A DNA stretch of 35,443 nt. Origin: an uncultured Bacteroidia bacterium (lineage in GTDB: Bacteria; Bacteroidota; Bacteroidia; Bacteroidales; Prolixibacteraceae). Below, one piece after another: positions 25,277 to 33,594 of this stretch. The stretch lies in assembly GCA_903834845.1 (NCBI GenBank), contig CAILKW010000394.1, positions 1-35,443 on the forward strand. The letters run 5' to 3'. The translations under genes and the position numbers were made by a program. Below the pieces are notes generated by a model that saw nothing but the letters and a program-made list of their open reading frames with translations, did no database searches and was not told where the DNA came from. Numbering within the stretch: position 1 is the first letter of the stretch; each line of letters starts with the position of its first letter.

Positions 25277-27691
25277 CTAAATTTCAGTGCTTGGCTTACT
25301 TTCATTATTTATTATTGATTTGGAACTTTTTGAGTTACCGTTTGAACCAAAAGAAAATGAAACTGTGAAATAAAGAACCTGAGTTTCTATTTTGCGCCAA
25401 TTATTGGCAGTGAAATTTGAACCCCATGAAGTATAGCTGTTCTTAAGGGTGTTAAAAACATCAGAAGCACGAACTGTCAAGGAGAGCTTATTTTTTATAA
25501 AATCTTTTTTTACTCCAAAATCCATCGAATATTGTGGTTCCATTTTTGAATAAACACCTATTATCGGACCTGCATAATTTGCAATCAACTGAAATGAAAT
25601 GCTTTTTGAAGGTGTCCAGCTCGAATTTATACGACCAAGATATGAGTAATTACTGGTAGAATTGCCTTCAACATCATCTTTAATCAGATTTCGGAAAAAG
25701 CTCGCATTTCCGTTTATTTTCCACCAGCGATAGACCGATTGCTCGAAAGTAAATTCAAGTCCGTAATTCAAACTTGATGACATATTTTGTGGCGACATCC
25801 TTGATATTCCTTTATCATCAAGGTGTGTTACCTGATTTATTGGGTTATTTATGTGCTTGTAAAATGCTGTAAAGCCTAAAATCGTTTTGTCCCAGTTACC
25901 ATTATATCCAATTTCAAATGAGTTAATGTATTCCGGCTTCAAGGCAGGATTTCCACTGCGGAAAACTTCAAGATTTGACCTGTCAATAAACGGATCTATC
26001 ATTCGGGCAGATGGTCGTTTTATTGTTCGGCTATAACTGAGTTGTAAATTGTTCTTTTCATTAATCGGATGTATAAAACTCAGAGAAGGATAAAAATTGA
26101 AATATTCCTGACTAATTTTTTGATTGTTAACATCTTGTTTACCATCAATATAAGTTTGCTCAAGCCGAAGTCCGGTTTCAATTGATGTGCCTCCAAGTTT
26201 CCCTGACCAAAGGCTATAAATTCCATGAATCTGTTCGTTATATTTAAATATGTTCCGCTGAATAAGATCCTCAACCAGTGTTCCGGTAGTTGAGTTATAC
26301 AGATGGAAATCGCTTTCGTTGCTCCTTACAATACTATGCAAACCACTTTCAAGTTTCGAACCATTTTTAAAAGGCAAAACCCAATTAATTTGAAGGTTTG
26401 AATTGAGAATGTCGGAATTATTAGTTATTTCCTGTAATTCAGTTTTTGTTTCATACTGATATGTTTGTGGTTGATTAATTGAACCCGATGAATTGGACAG
26501 AGTGTAATCAACAGTCAGTTCTTCACCCTTTTTATCAAACAGTTTCCTGTATGCCAACAAATAATCGTTCGAGTTTTCCTTTTCGTTTTCTGAATTGATC
26601 ACAAAAACGCTTCCTGTTCTGTTCATTGACTTGTCGAAATATTGTGAAAGTGTTTCGTCTGCATCAGTCTGTTTAGCAGGATTATACGAATAACTAAGGG
26701 TAAGTTTGTTTTTGGAGTTGAAATTAATATTTGAACCCAAAGTGAAACTGTTTTTATTAATGTCGAGATTTGTTTTGGCATCTTGTTGCAAAAATGGGAC
26801 AGGTTCTGCATTAAAAGCCTCTCTGAATAAAAAGCGGGAGGCCACGGCTATCTTTTTCATTCCGCTGAACGAAGCGAACAGGTTAGTTTTGCCAACGTTG
26901 TAATTTAAGTTTGCCGATTCGTTATATTTATTACCCGTTCCTAAAGTAAACATAGCATTTCCACTAAAACCTGCTGTTTTCACTTGTTTCATTTTAATGT
27001 TGATGATGCCACTTTTGCCTTCCGGATTATATTTAGCCGAAGGATTATTAATAATTTCGAGGCTTTCGATGTCAGCAGCAGGAATCTGGTCGAGTTTAGT
27101 TGCATCAATTGAAGTTGGCCGCCCGTCAATAAGTATGCTAACACCCGAATTACCACGCAAATTCACTACACCGTCAGCATCAACAGCCAGACCAGGTATA
27201 TTTTTTATCAAATCTATGGCTGTACCTCCGGTTGAATTTATATCCTTCGATACGTTGATTACCTTTTTGTCAATTTTTGATTGAAATGTCTTTTGAATTG
27301 CTACAACCGAAACCTCTCCGACAGCAGTAGTAACTTTATTCAGGTTGACTTTTCCTAAATCTAAAATGAAGCCTGGTTTATCGAATACAACTCTTTGCAC
27401 TTTCTTATCCTCATATCCTACAAATGTAATAGCAAGAGTGTATTCACCCAAAGCTATTTTCGACAGTTCAAAAAATCCTTTGTCGTTTGAAATTGACCAT
27501 GTTGCAATAGTTGTTTTATTCAACTGATATAACACAACATTTGCAAACTCTACCGGAATCTGATCCTCCGCATCAATTAAAATCCCCTTAATTTTACAAT
27601 TTTGATCAATAGGAACTGACTGTTGAGCATGAATGCTTTGGTACAGCGCAAATAACAGAATGACCGAAATTATTGTTTTTAATGTTCTCAT
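25277..27691 (-). CDS. TonB-dependent outer-membrane receptor (OMP_b-brl_3 type)
   Basis: This 804-residue protein has a signal peptide (MRTLKTIISVILLFALYQSIHAQ). A carboxypeptidase-regulatory-like domain follows (KGILIDAEDQIPVEFANVVL, about residues 34-115), then a plug domain (GGTAIDLIKNIPGLAVDADG, VSILIDGRPTSID, IESLEIINNPSAKYNPEG) and a large beta-barrel ending in FNTLKNSYTSW and an aromatic-rich last strand. No SusD partner is adjacent, so it belongs to the outer-membrane beta-barrel group rather than a SusC pair. Ligand unknown. The LytTR regulator and its kinase lie just upstream in the same orientation and may control it. Confidence 0.93.
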   Translation of the reverse strand: MRTLKTIISVILLFALYQSIHAQQSVPIDQNCKIKGILIDAEDQIPVEFANVVLYQLNKTTIATWSISNDKGFFELSKIALGEYTLAITFVGYEDKKVQRVVFDKPGFILDLGKVNLNKVTTAVGEVSVVAIQKTFQSKIDKKVINVSKDINSTGGTAIDLIKNIPGLAVDADGVVNLRGNSGVSILIDGRPTSIDATKLDQIPAADIESLEIINNPSAKYNPEGKSGIINIKMKQVKTAGFSGNAMFTLGTGNKYNESANLNYNVGKTNLFASFSGMKKIAVASRFLFREAFNAEPVPFLQQDAKTNLDINKNSFTLGSNINFNSKNKLTLSYSYNPAKQTDADETLSQYFDKSMNRTGSVFVINSENEKENSNDYLLAYRKLFDKKGEELTVDYTLSNSSGSINQPQTYQYETKTELQEITNNSDILNSNLQINWVLPFKNGSKLESGLHSIVRSNESDFHLYNSTTGTLVEDLIQRNIFKYNEQIHGIYSLWSGKLGGTSIETGLRLEQTYIDGKQDVNNQKISQEYFNFYPSLSFIHPINEKNNLQLSYSRTIKRPSARMIDPFIDRSNLEVFRSGNPALKPEYINSFEIGYNGNWDKTILGFTAFYKHINNPINQVTHLDDKGISRMSPQNMSSSLNYGLEFTFEQSVYRWWKINGNASFFRNLIKDDVEGNSTSNYSYLGRINSSWTPSKSISFQLIANYAGPIIGVYSKMEPQYSMDFGVKKDFIKNKLSLTVRASDVFNTLKNSYTSWGSNFTANNWRKIETQVLYFTVSFSFGSNGNSKSSKSIINNESKPSTEI

Positions 27692-27861
27692 AGCCTAATC
27701 CTCCAATATTAAATTTTCGTTTTTATGAAACGAAAGTAACAGGTCTGTGACCGGAGAAATTCAATAAACGATATGAAGCTGGAGAACTGAGGTGTGAAAT
27801 GACTTTTTAAAGCTGCGAGTTTTCAAAAATATTTCAATTGATTGAGATATGGAATAATACT

Positions 27862-28614
27862 TTAGCCAAACCACAATTTAAAATCAGTGATACGTGCTTT
27901 ACTTACCAATATTTTTTCGGGGGCAGTTGGTTTTAAATTGATTGAAAGCCTGCTGTTAAACCATAAATCAACGTCTTTAATAGCTTTTCGGGAAATAATA
28001 AACTGCCGATTCGCCTTGTAAAAATCTTTTGGATTCAGTAAAGCAGACAATTCGTCTATAGTATATTGCATGACAAAGGTTTTCTGGTCATAAGTAACTG
28101 CCTTTACAATGTTTAAATCAATATAAATATAGGCAATATCACTGATTATCAGGGGAATTAATTTATCTCCTTTTATGTTGACAAGAAAATGGGTCTTGTA
28201 ATCAATATTGGGTTTGATAATGGATAATATTTTCTTCAACTCATCAGAACTGACATTTCCTTTCGTCATACTTTTAAATTTATTGAGAGCTTTTTTTACT
28301 GCCGTTGCATCAATTGGCTTTAGCAAATAGTCAATACTATTAACTTTAAAAGCCTGCAAAGCATAAGCATCATAAGCGGTTGTAAATATTACGGGGCAAT
28401 TTATATCAACAAGCTTAAATATTTCGAAGGCAGAGCCGTCTGCAAGGTGGATGTCCATAAATACTAAATCGGGATCTTCATTCAATTCGAACCACTCGAC
28501 GGTATCAACAATACTTTCAAGTACGGCAATAATGGTAATACTGCCAATCTCCTTGAATATGCTCTGGAGGTTGCGAACTGCCAATTCTTCATCTTCTATT
28601 ATTATGACGTTCAT
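27862..28614 (-). CDS. LytTR-type response regulator
   Basis: This 250-residue protein has a receiver domain (MNVIIIEDEELAVRNL; phosphoacceptor Asp54 in LVFMDIHLADG; FTTAYDAYALQAFKVNSIDYLLKP with Lys99) and a C-terminal LytTR DNA-binding domain (about residues 145-250: FLVNIKGDKLIPL, YKANRQFIISRKAI). It overlaps the kinase gene by 4 bp (ATGA), so translation is coupled. LytTR regulators bind direct repeats upstream of targets; the receptor gene downstream is the natural candidate. Confidence 0.95.
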   Translation of the reverse strand: MNVIIIEDEELAVRNLQSIFKEIGSITIIAVLESIVDTVEWFELNEDPDLVFMDIHLADGSAFEIFKLVDINCPVIFTTAYDAYALQAFKVNSIDYLLKPIDATAVKKALNKFKSMTKGNVSSDELKKILSIIKPNIDYKTHFLVNIKGDKLIPLIISDIAYIYIDLNIVKAVTYDQKTFVMQYTIDELSALLNPKDFYKANRQFIISRKAIKDVDLWFNSRLSINLKPTAPEKILVSKARITDFKLWFG

Positions 28615-29708
28615 GGCTTAAGTAAGGGTATTTCGACTACAAAGTTAATATTGTCATTCTTTATTATTATATCTTTACCTACAAGAATTCGGTATTGGTT
28701 CGACAAATTAACCAGACCCAATCCTGTCCCCGATTCAGGGGCGTATTTTTTATTGATGTTGTTAATCACAATAAGAGTATTTAAATCGGTTGTAGAAACT
28801 GAAAGTTCTAAGGGATGCCGTTTGCTTATCTCGTTATGCTTTACGGCATTTTCAATCAATATTTGTAAAGCAAGGGGTGGTATTTTAAATTCAGCGAGAT
28901 TTTTGTTAATATTAAGTGATAAAGTAATGTTTTGATTAAAACGCAATTTGATAAGAAAGAAGTATGACTCAACAAATTGTAATTCATCATTTAAACTTAC
29001 CAATTTGTTTTCGTTTGCCTGAAGCGTATAACGTAAAACAGACGATAAATGGTTGAGGTATTCCTGTGCTACCAAAGGTGTTTCTCTTATCAATGTCGTC
29101 AATGAATTTAGCGAGTTGAATAAAAAGTGAGGACTTACCTGGTTTTTTAATGCATCAAATTGCCTTTGAAGGTTTTCAATTTTCAAATTTTGGATTTCCA
29201 ACCTATTTCGTTGATTTTGATAAATAACCTTTATAACGTATATGCAGACAATTACAACTAAAGCAATGAAAAAATCTTTAAAAAAGAATAAGCTTTCATG
29301 TTTTTCTGCCTCGACTCTGGGAAAAATTGTACTTTTAAATAGAAACAGAAAATGACTGAGAAAAAGTACGATTGTAAACGAGACAATCACGGCTATAACA
29401 ATAGTTACCGGTTTGTTTAATCTATTGGTTTGAAGAGGTTTTAGGATGTAGAAATTTATCAGAAACAATAAAAAACAGATAATGAAGGTTATGAATATTT
29501 CGGATAGGATATTAAAAGTAAATTGAACCAATGAATTTTGGGAAGAAGAATGGGAAATAGATTCATCAAAGATACGGCTGAAATGCACTAAAATACTAAT
29601 GGCTATTGAAAGCCAAAGCGTTATAACAATATATCTTTTTTCAATACTATTTCCCATTCTATGAATATTTATACAATTACAACCTGACTGCATTTCTTTA
29701 AAATTCAC
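28611..29708 (-). CDS. LytS/YehU-type sensor histidine kinase
   Basis: This 365-residue membrane kinase has four hydrophobic segments in the first ~165 residues, then a His_kinase domain: QFDALKNQVSPHFLFNSLNS (the phosphorylated His in SPHFLFN), an N-box LIENAVKHNEI and a G-box GTGLGLVNL. It lacks a PAS or large periplasmic domain, so the signal is likely sensed within the membrane. The predicted start at 29708 adds a polar leader; ATG 29657 (MGNSIEKRY) is a sensible alternative. It is partnered with the LytTR regulator by overlap. Confidence 0.92.
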   Translation of the reverse strand: MNFKEMQSGCNCINIHRMGNSIEKRYIVITLWLSIAISILVHFSRIFDESISHSSSQNSLVQFTFNILSEIFITFIICFLLFLINFYILKPLQTNRLNKPVTIVIAVIVSFTIVLFLSHFLFLFKSTIFPRVEAEKHESLFFFKDFFIALVVIVCIYVIKVIYQNQRNRLEIQNLKIENLQRQFDALKNQVSPHFLFNSLNSLTTLIRETPLVAQEYLNHLSSVLRYTLQANENKLVSLNDELQFVESYFFLIKLRFNQNITLSLNINKNLAEFKIPPLALQILIENAVKHNEISKRHPLELSVSTTDLNTLIVINNINKKYAPESGTGLGLVNLSNQYRILVGKDIIIKNDNINFVVEIPLLKP

Positions 29709-29796
29709 GGTAAAGATAAAAACAAAGCGCGATTAATTCGGATATACTTTTCTCTTTTCCATTGAGATGATAATTAACGAGTTTTAATACAGTTTT

Positions 29797-30132
29797 TCAT
29801 TTGCATGCCGGACGTACTTGAATGTCTCTCTTTTTTGCAAAAAAATCTTCCCATCCTTTATTATCCCAGTTAGGACGATTCCCTTGTTCATCAAATAGTT
29901 GGCAATATACACAGGACCAGAAACCCGCATAAATATGATAGTATCTTTTCCCGTTGTACTCAATTACGGTAACATCGGTTATTTCACAAAGTTTCTGATC
30001 GCCAATCAATTCTGTGATTTTTTGCTGTAGCCATACAGGAAAATCATCGGAACTGTTAAGCAAATCCTTCTTGTTACACGAAAGAATAACAAACACAGAA
30101 AATATAGTGACAAGAATTATCAATTTTTTCAT
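29797..30132 (-). CDS. Small cysteine-containing lipoprotein at the end of the ars-hgc operon
   Basis: This 111-residue protein has a lipoprotein signal (IILVTIFSVFVILSC, lipidated Cys19). The mature part carries Cys49, a CVYC pair (Cys74, Cys77) and Cys110 near the end, plus conserved-looking aromatic residues (YNGKRYYHIYAGFWSC). I do not recognise the family. It follows acr3 by 28 bp in the same orientation and may be the last gene of the operon; the free cysteines could bind a soft metal, but that is inference. It could equally be an unrelated gene that happens to follow. Confidence 0.65.
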   Translation of the reverse strand: MKKLIILVTIFSVFVILSCNKKDLLNSSDDFPVWLQQKITELIGDQKLCEITDVTVIEYNGKRYYHIYAGFWSCVYCQLFDEQGNRPNWDNKGWEDFFAKKRDIQVRPACK

Positions 30133-30160
30133 GAATTCTATTGTGCCTAAAGTTTTTCAA

Positions 30161-31195
30161 TTAATTCGCATATAATTTCCGTTTGAAATAAAATGCTACA
30201 TTTACCAAAGCAACCATTACGGGGACTTCAACTAAGGGGCCAATAACTGTGGCAAATGCGGCTTGCGAATTAATACCAAATACTGCAATAGCCACTGCAA
30301 TTGCCAGTTCGAAATCATTGCTTCCGGCAGTAAAAGCCATTGTTGTTGATTTTTCGTACCCTTCACCGATCCATTTTGCAATAAAAAAGGTTGTAAAAAA
30401 CATGAAAGCAAAATAAATGGTATAGGGTATTGCAACTCTGATTACATCGAGAGGTAAACCTATGATTTTTTCACCCTTTAATGAGAACATTACAAAAATT
30501 GTAAATAACAATGCAACAGGTGTTAACCATGAAACCTTTGAAATATATTTACTAAAGTACCATTCATTTCCTTTCCAACTGCGAAGTGCAAAGTTGGACA
30601 CTAAACCGGCAAAAAATGGTATTCCCAGATAAATCAAAACTGTAAGAGCAATTTCGGAAATTGAGACATCAACCACTACTCCTTGCAGACCAAAAAAAGG
30701 AGGCAGGAGAGTAATAAATACCCAGGCATAGACGGAATAGAGAAGCACTTGAAAAATTGCATTAAAAGCAACCAATCCTGCAGCAAGCTCTGCATCACCT
30801 TTGGCCAGATCGTTCCAAACCAAAACCATCGCTATACAACGTGCAAGACCTACAAGTATTACTCCTACCATTAATCCCGGATAATTATGAAGGAATATAA
30901 TGGCAAGGAAAAACATCACAAATGGACCAATAATCCAATTTTGCGTAAGCGACAAACTTAATAGTCTGACGTTTTTGAATACCAAAGGAAGTTTTTCGTA
31001 TTTCACCTTGGCAAGCGGCGGGTACATCATTAGTATCAAACCAATGGCAATTGGTATATTTGTAGTGCCTGAACTTAAAGAATTCCAAAAACCTGAAATA
31101 CCGGGCATAAAAAACCCGATAATAACTCCTGAAAACATCACAAGGAAAATCCATAATGTTAGATAGCGGTCAAAAAAGGAAAGTTGTATTTTCAT
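30161..31195 (-). CDS. acr3: ACR3-type arsenite efflux transporter
   Basis: This 344-residue protein has about ten membrane segments. Family marks are GFFMPGI near the start, [52 protein letters not shown] with the essential membrane Cys120, and [15 protein letters not shown] with [17 protein letters not shown] at the end (conserved Glu in the last part). It exports arsenite, and sometimes antimonite, by proton antiport. It is 21 bp after hgcB in the same operon, so arsenic export and hgcAB should be transcribed together. Confidence 0.97.
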   Translation of the reverse strand: MKIQLSFFDRYLTLWIFLVMFSGVIIGFFMPGISGFWNSLSSGTTNIPIAIGLILMMYPPLAKVKYEKLPLVFKNVRLLSLSLTQNWIIGPFVMFFLAIIFLHNYPGLMVGVILVGLARCIAMVLVWNDLAKGDAELAAGLVAFNAIFQVLLYSVYAWVFITLLPPFFGLQGVVVDVSISEIALTVLIYLGIPFFAGLVSNFALRSWKGNEWYFSKYISKVSWLTPVALLFTIFVMFSLKGEKIIGLPLDVIRVAIPYTIYFAFMFFTTFFIAKWIGEGYEKSTTMAFTAGSNDFELAIAVAIAVFGINSQAAFATVIGPLVEVPVMVALVNVAFYFKRKLYAN

Positions 31196-31216
31196 GATTT
31201 AATGGTATTTATTATT

Positions 31217-31528
31217 TTAACAACAGATGTTTTTATTTTTTTTACTGCTTCCTGAGCAGTCGCATGAAGGTTCCGAATTGTTGATGATTCCGTTGATTAC
31301 TCCTGTGGCACATCCAACACCTGATTTGACATAAATAGCACCAAATTGGCAATTTAGGGCGCAGGCACCACATTCCATACAATCATCAATATCAACAATG
31401 TGTGCTTTTCTGTTACTGATTTCAAAAACAGCATGAGGACATACTTCGGTACATAATCCACAGCCTGTACACAAAGCGGATTCAAGTTTCAGTGTGACAA
31501 TGTTTTTTATATACTGCATCGTTTTCAT
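31217..31528 (-). CDS. hgcB: HgcB, mercury-methylation ferredoxin
   Basis: This 103-residue protein has two 4Fe-4S motifs: Cys20, 23, 26 and 30 (CTGCGLCTEVCP) and Cys50, 53, 56 and 60 (CMECGACALNC). Beyond the ferredoxin core it carries Cys73 (VGCATG), Cys89 and Cys91, and a terminal Cys pair (Cys102-Cys103). The extra Cys after the second cluster and the vicinal C-terminal pair set HgcB apart from ordinary ferredoxins; they are thought to bind mercury and pass it to HgcA. HgcB reduces the HgcA corrinoid. It starts 1 bp after the hgcA stop codon, the usual hgcAB order. ATG at 31519 (MQYIKNI) is an alternative start. Confidence 0.93.
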   Translation of the reverse strand: MKTMQYIKNIVTLKLESALCTGCGLCTEVCPHAVFEISNRKAHIVDIDDCMECGACALNCQFGAIYVKSGVGCATGVINGIINNSEPSCDCSGSSKKNKNICC

Positions 31529-31529
31529 G

Positions 31530-32555
31530 TCAAATTAATTTTGTAATTATGAAAAGGATAAAACCAACAAGTGCGAAGGTAATCTGAAAAGGAAGTGCCC
31601 ATTTTATTTCCTTTTTTACCCCTGATAATGAAGTGAAAGTTGAAGAACCGGTAAAATTCATTGTCATAAATGAAGCAATACTTACATTAAACAAACCCAA
31701 TGTCAGAATTTCCAATAAAGGGATTTCAAACGAATAAAACAGAATTAGTGTCACAACTCCTCCCCAAAATGCACCTTTCATTGCGAATGATCGAAAAGGT
31801 ACAAATGGTAGTAATAATGGTGCAACTACGATTCCTGAAATATAAGCTCCAAGTATGCTTAACAGAATTAGGGGACTTGTTTCCACCATTTTGGAGAAAA
31901 TAAAACCTGTTCTATCAAGCCCGGAGAAAAAAAACAATAAAACGAGAACAATCATCAGCTTATCCTTCCCATACATCAAATCAACAGGTATAAGTTTTGC
32001 CCGTTCGTGGAATGGGAAAGTTACTTTTCGCATTGCGGAAGTGGCTTTATAACCTGCAAAAACAAATGATTTGATGTCTTTTGCAATTATTGGCCCATAA
32101 ACAACCTTAAATCCGGTTTGCTCCTTTACTTTATGAGCTGAAATTCCAACTGCACCCAACTGCGGTACGATAATCTTTCGATGCTTAACGATGTACTCCA
32201 ATGCAGTATTTTTGATGCTTTTAATGAGGTTATTTGTTCCGAACGTTCCCTTACCTGCGGCACACCATACATTGATTCCATTGGTATCGAGTACCAAAAT
32301 CCAAGCGTTTAATGAATTTAGATTCTTACGCAATGAATCAAAGGACAATTTATAGTTTGCTGTGACAAACACATCCGATTGGTTGTTTGGCATTCCCACT
32401 TTGTATAGGCCTGGAGAAACCGAGTAACTATCCCGTTTTATTCCCCATATTACTTTGACTGCTCCCCAATAATCTGAAATGTTCAGACGGGTCGAAACTG
32501 TTGGAACCTGCAAAGTTAGAGGTTTTAAAGACTGAAAATCAACTGAGAAATTCAT
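31530..32555 (-). CDS. hgcA: HgcA, corrinoid methyltransferase of mercury methylation
   Basis: This 341-residue protein is close to the usual HgcA length. The N-terminal cytoplasmic corrinoid-binding domain, related to the CFeSP large subunit of the acetyl-CoA pathway, contains the diagnostic cap-helix motif NVWCAAGKGTFG; Cys98 is the expected lower ligand of cobalt. The C-terminal half has five membrane segments (LMIVLVLLFFFSGL, LILLSILGAYISGIVVAPLLL, WGGVVTLILFYSF, LLEILTLGLFNVSIASFMT, FALVGFILFIITKLI), which CFeSP proteins lack. HgcA transfers a methyl group from a corrinoid to Hg(II), making methylmercury. It lies 13 bp after arsC and 1 bp before hgcB. The motif and adjacent HgcB make the call firm. 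Confidence 0.95.
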   Translation of the reverse strand: MNFSVDFQSLKPLTLQVPTVSTRLNISDYWGAVKVIWGIKRDSYSVSPGLYKVGMPNNQSDVFVTANYKLSFDSLRKNLNSLNAWILVLDTNGINVWCAAGKGTFGTNNLIKSIKNTALEYIVKHRKIIVPQLGAVGISAHKVKEQTGFKVVYGPIIAKDIKSFVFAGYKATSAMRKVTFPFHERAKLIPVDLMYGKDKLMIVLVLLFFFSGLDRTGFIFSKMVETSPLILLSILGAYISGIVVAPLLLPFVPFRSFAMKGAFWGGVVTLILFYSFEIPLLEILTLGLFNVSIASFMTMNFTGSSTFTSLSGVKKEIKWALPFQITFALVGFILFIITKLI

Positions 32556-32568
32556 ATCAATTTTTCAA

Positions 32569-32991
32569 TCAATTAAATTTCAGGTTATTAATGTAAAATT
32601 CATAGAACTGAGCCTTAATCTCATCTCTTACACGAATAAACTCACTTTGGATAAACTCTTCGGTTCCTGTAGCATGAGAGGGATCGTCAAAACCAATATG
32701 CAGTCTGTGTTTTACTTTACCAATAAATGCGGGACAAGCTTCGTTAGCTCCGCCACAAACTGTGATTACATAATCCCATTCTTCTCCGAGGTACAAATCA
32801 ACTGAATCAGAAGTGTGGTGGCTAATATCTATGCCAGCTTCTTTCATAACGGCAACTGCTTTGGGGTTAAGTTTGCCAGAAGCTTCTGTACCTGCTGACC
32901 GAACGATAATTCTAGGATCGAACCATTGTAAAAAGCCTTCAGCCATTTGGCTTCGGCAACTGTTTCCTGTACAAAGAATTAAGACTTTCAT
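32569..32991 (-). CDS. arsC: Arsenate reductase, low-molecular-weight phosphatase type
   Basis: This 140-residue enzyme starts MKVLILCTGNSCRSQMAEGF, the CX5R phosphatase loop with nucleophile Cys7 and Arg13. The redox cascade cysteines are Cys79 and Cys86 (VITVCGGANEACP), spaced as in thioredoxin-coupled ArsC enzymes. FDDPSHATGT supplies the general-acid Asp-Pro loop. It reduces arsenate to arsenite for export. I chose ATG 32991 because homology begins there; an in-frame ATG at 33051 would overlap arsR and add 20 unrelated residues. It follows arsR by 19 bp. Confidence 0.95.
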   Translation of the reverse strand: MKVLILCTGNSCRSQMAEGFLQWFDPRIIVRSAGTEASGKLNPKAVAVMKEAGIDISHHTSDSVDLYLGEEWDYVITVCGGANEACPAFIGKVKHRLHIGFDDPSHATGTEEFIQSEFIRVRDEIKAQFYEFYINNLKFN

Positions 32992-33010
32992 ATTGTTATT
33001 TGTTAAATTA

Positions 33011-33349
33011 TCAAGACACGCATGAATAATTTTCCGGAAGTTGAATTTCATTCAGAAAGTCCAATAGAATCTTTTTCATCTCCTCAACCTTTCTATAATC
33101 GAGGCAATAGTTCATTTTAGCGCCGGAAACATGTCCTTGAATCAATCCTGCTTCTTTTAGTTCATTCAAATGCTGATTGACAGTTGAACGACTAAGAGGC
33201 AACTCTTCGGAAATATCGCCGGAAATACAGGTTTTAGTTTCGGCCAGAAATTGTAGGATTTGCAGTCGCGCCGGGTGGGCAAGGGCTTTGAATAAATTAG
33301 CCCTGTCCTGAAGTACTTCATCGAAAAGATCTGTTTTTGATACTACCAT
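33011..33349 (-). CDS. arsR: ArsR-family metalloid-responsive repressor
   Basis: This 112-residue winged-helix protein has FKALAHPARLQILQFL at the N-terminus and LPLSRSTVNQHLNELKEAGL as the recognition helix region. Cysteines are at 41 (KTCISGDI, on the helix before the recognition region), 82 and 110 (YSC near the end). The classical ELCVCDL site is not present, so the arsenic-sensing site differs from the E. coli type; Cys41 and Cys110 are candidates. It should bind its own promoter and release on As(III) binding. It is the first gene of the operon and so controls arsC, hgcA, hgcB and acr3. Whether mercury also induces it cannot be told. Confidence 0.93.
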   Translation of the reverse strand: MVVSKTDLFDEVLQDRANLFKALAHPARLQILQFLAETKTCISGDISEELPLSRSTVNQHLNELKEAGLIQGHVSGAKMNYCLDYRKVEEMKKILLDFLNEIQLPENYSCVS

Positions 33350-33364
33350 AACTTTCGTTTTTAA

Positions 33365-33412
33365 TTTACGGCGTAAATATACGTCAAATATAAATACAAC
33401 GTATTAATACGT
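33365..33412 (-). promoter_or_regulatory. ars-hgc operon promoter with palindromic operator candidates
   Basis: On the minus strand TATATTTG (33385-33392) is a -7 box about 35 bp before the arsR start. A perfect 14-bp palindrome ACGTATTAATACGT (33399-33412) lies just upstream, between the -7 and the expected -33 position. A second near-palindrome TTTACGGCGTAAA (33365-33377) lies downstream of the box. Both are suited to a dimeric ArsR repressor that would block polymerase. Confidence 0.65.
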
Positions 33413-33507
33413 CATATAATTTTCAAATTATTCTTATTCATTGATATTTAGCAATATGAATGGCGGAAATAAATTTTTACCTGTTGGTATCAGGTTGCTA
33501 AAAATGG

Positions 33508-33547
33508 AAAAAGCTCAACCGGTATCAGTTTACCGGTTGAGCTTTTT
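33508..33547 (-). terminator. Rho-independent terminator of the PKD surface protein gene
   Basis: AAAAAGCTCAACCGGTA and its exact reverse complement form a 17-bp stem around a 6-base loop (TCAGTT). On the minus strand it ends in a T run. It is about 50 bp downstream of the stop codon and separates this gene from the ars-hgc promoter. Confidence 0.92.
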
Positions 33548-33594
33548 AAAAGTATTAATGATTCTATTTAGTAAGAATCAATTATTCTATGAAA

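Noticed and set aside
25277-27691. SusC-type receptor of a polysaccharide utilisation locus
   Set aside because: No SusD gene is adjacent and the barrel resembles the OMP_b-brl_3 group linked to LytTR regulators.
31530-32555. HgcA as a carbon monoxide dehydrogenase corrinoid protein (CdhD/AcsD)
   Set aside because: The N-terminal domain is related, but the five C-terminal membrane segments, the NVWCAAGK motif and the adjacent HgcB are specific to HgcA.
32569-32991. ArsC as a protein tyrosine phosphatase
   Set aside because: The Cys79/Cys86 redox pair and the ars operon context indicate arsenate reductase.
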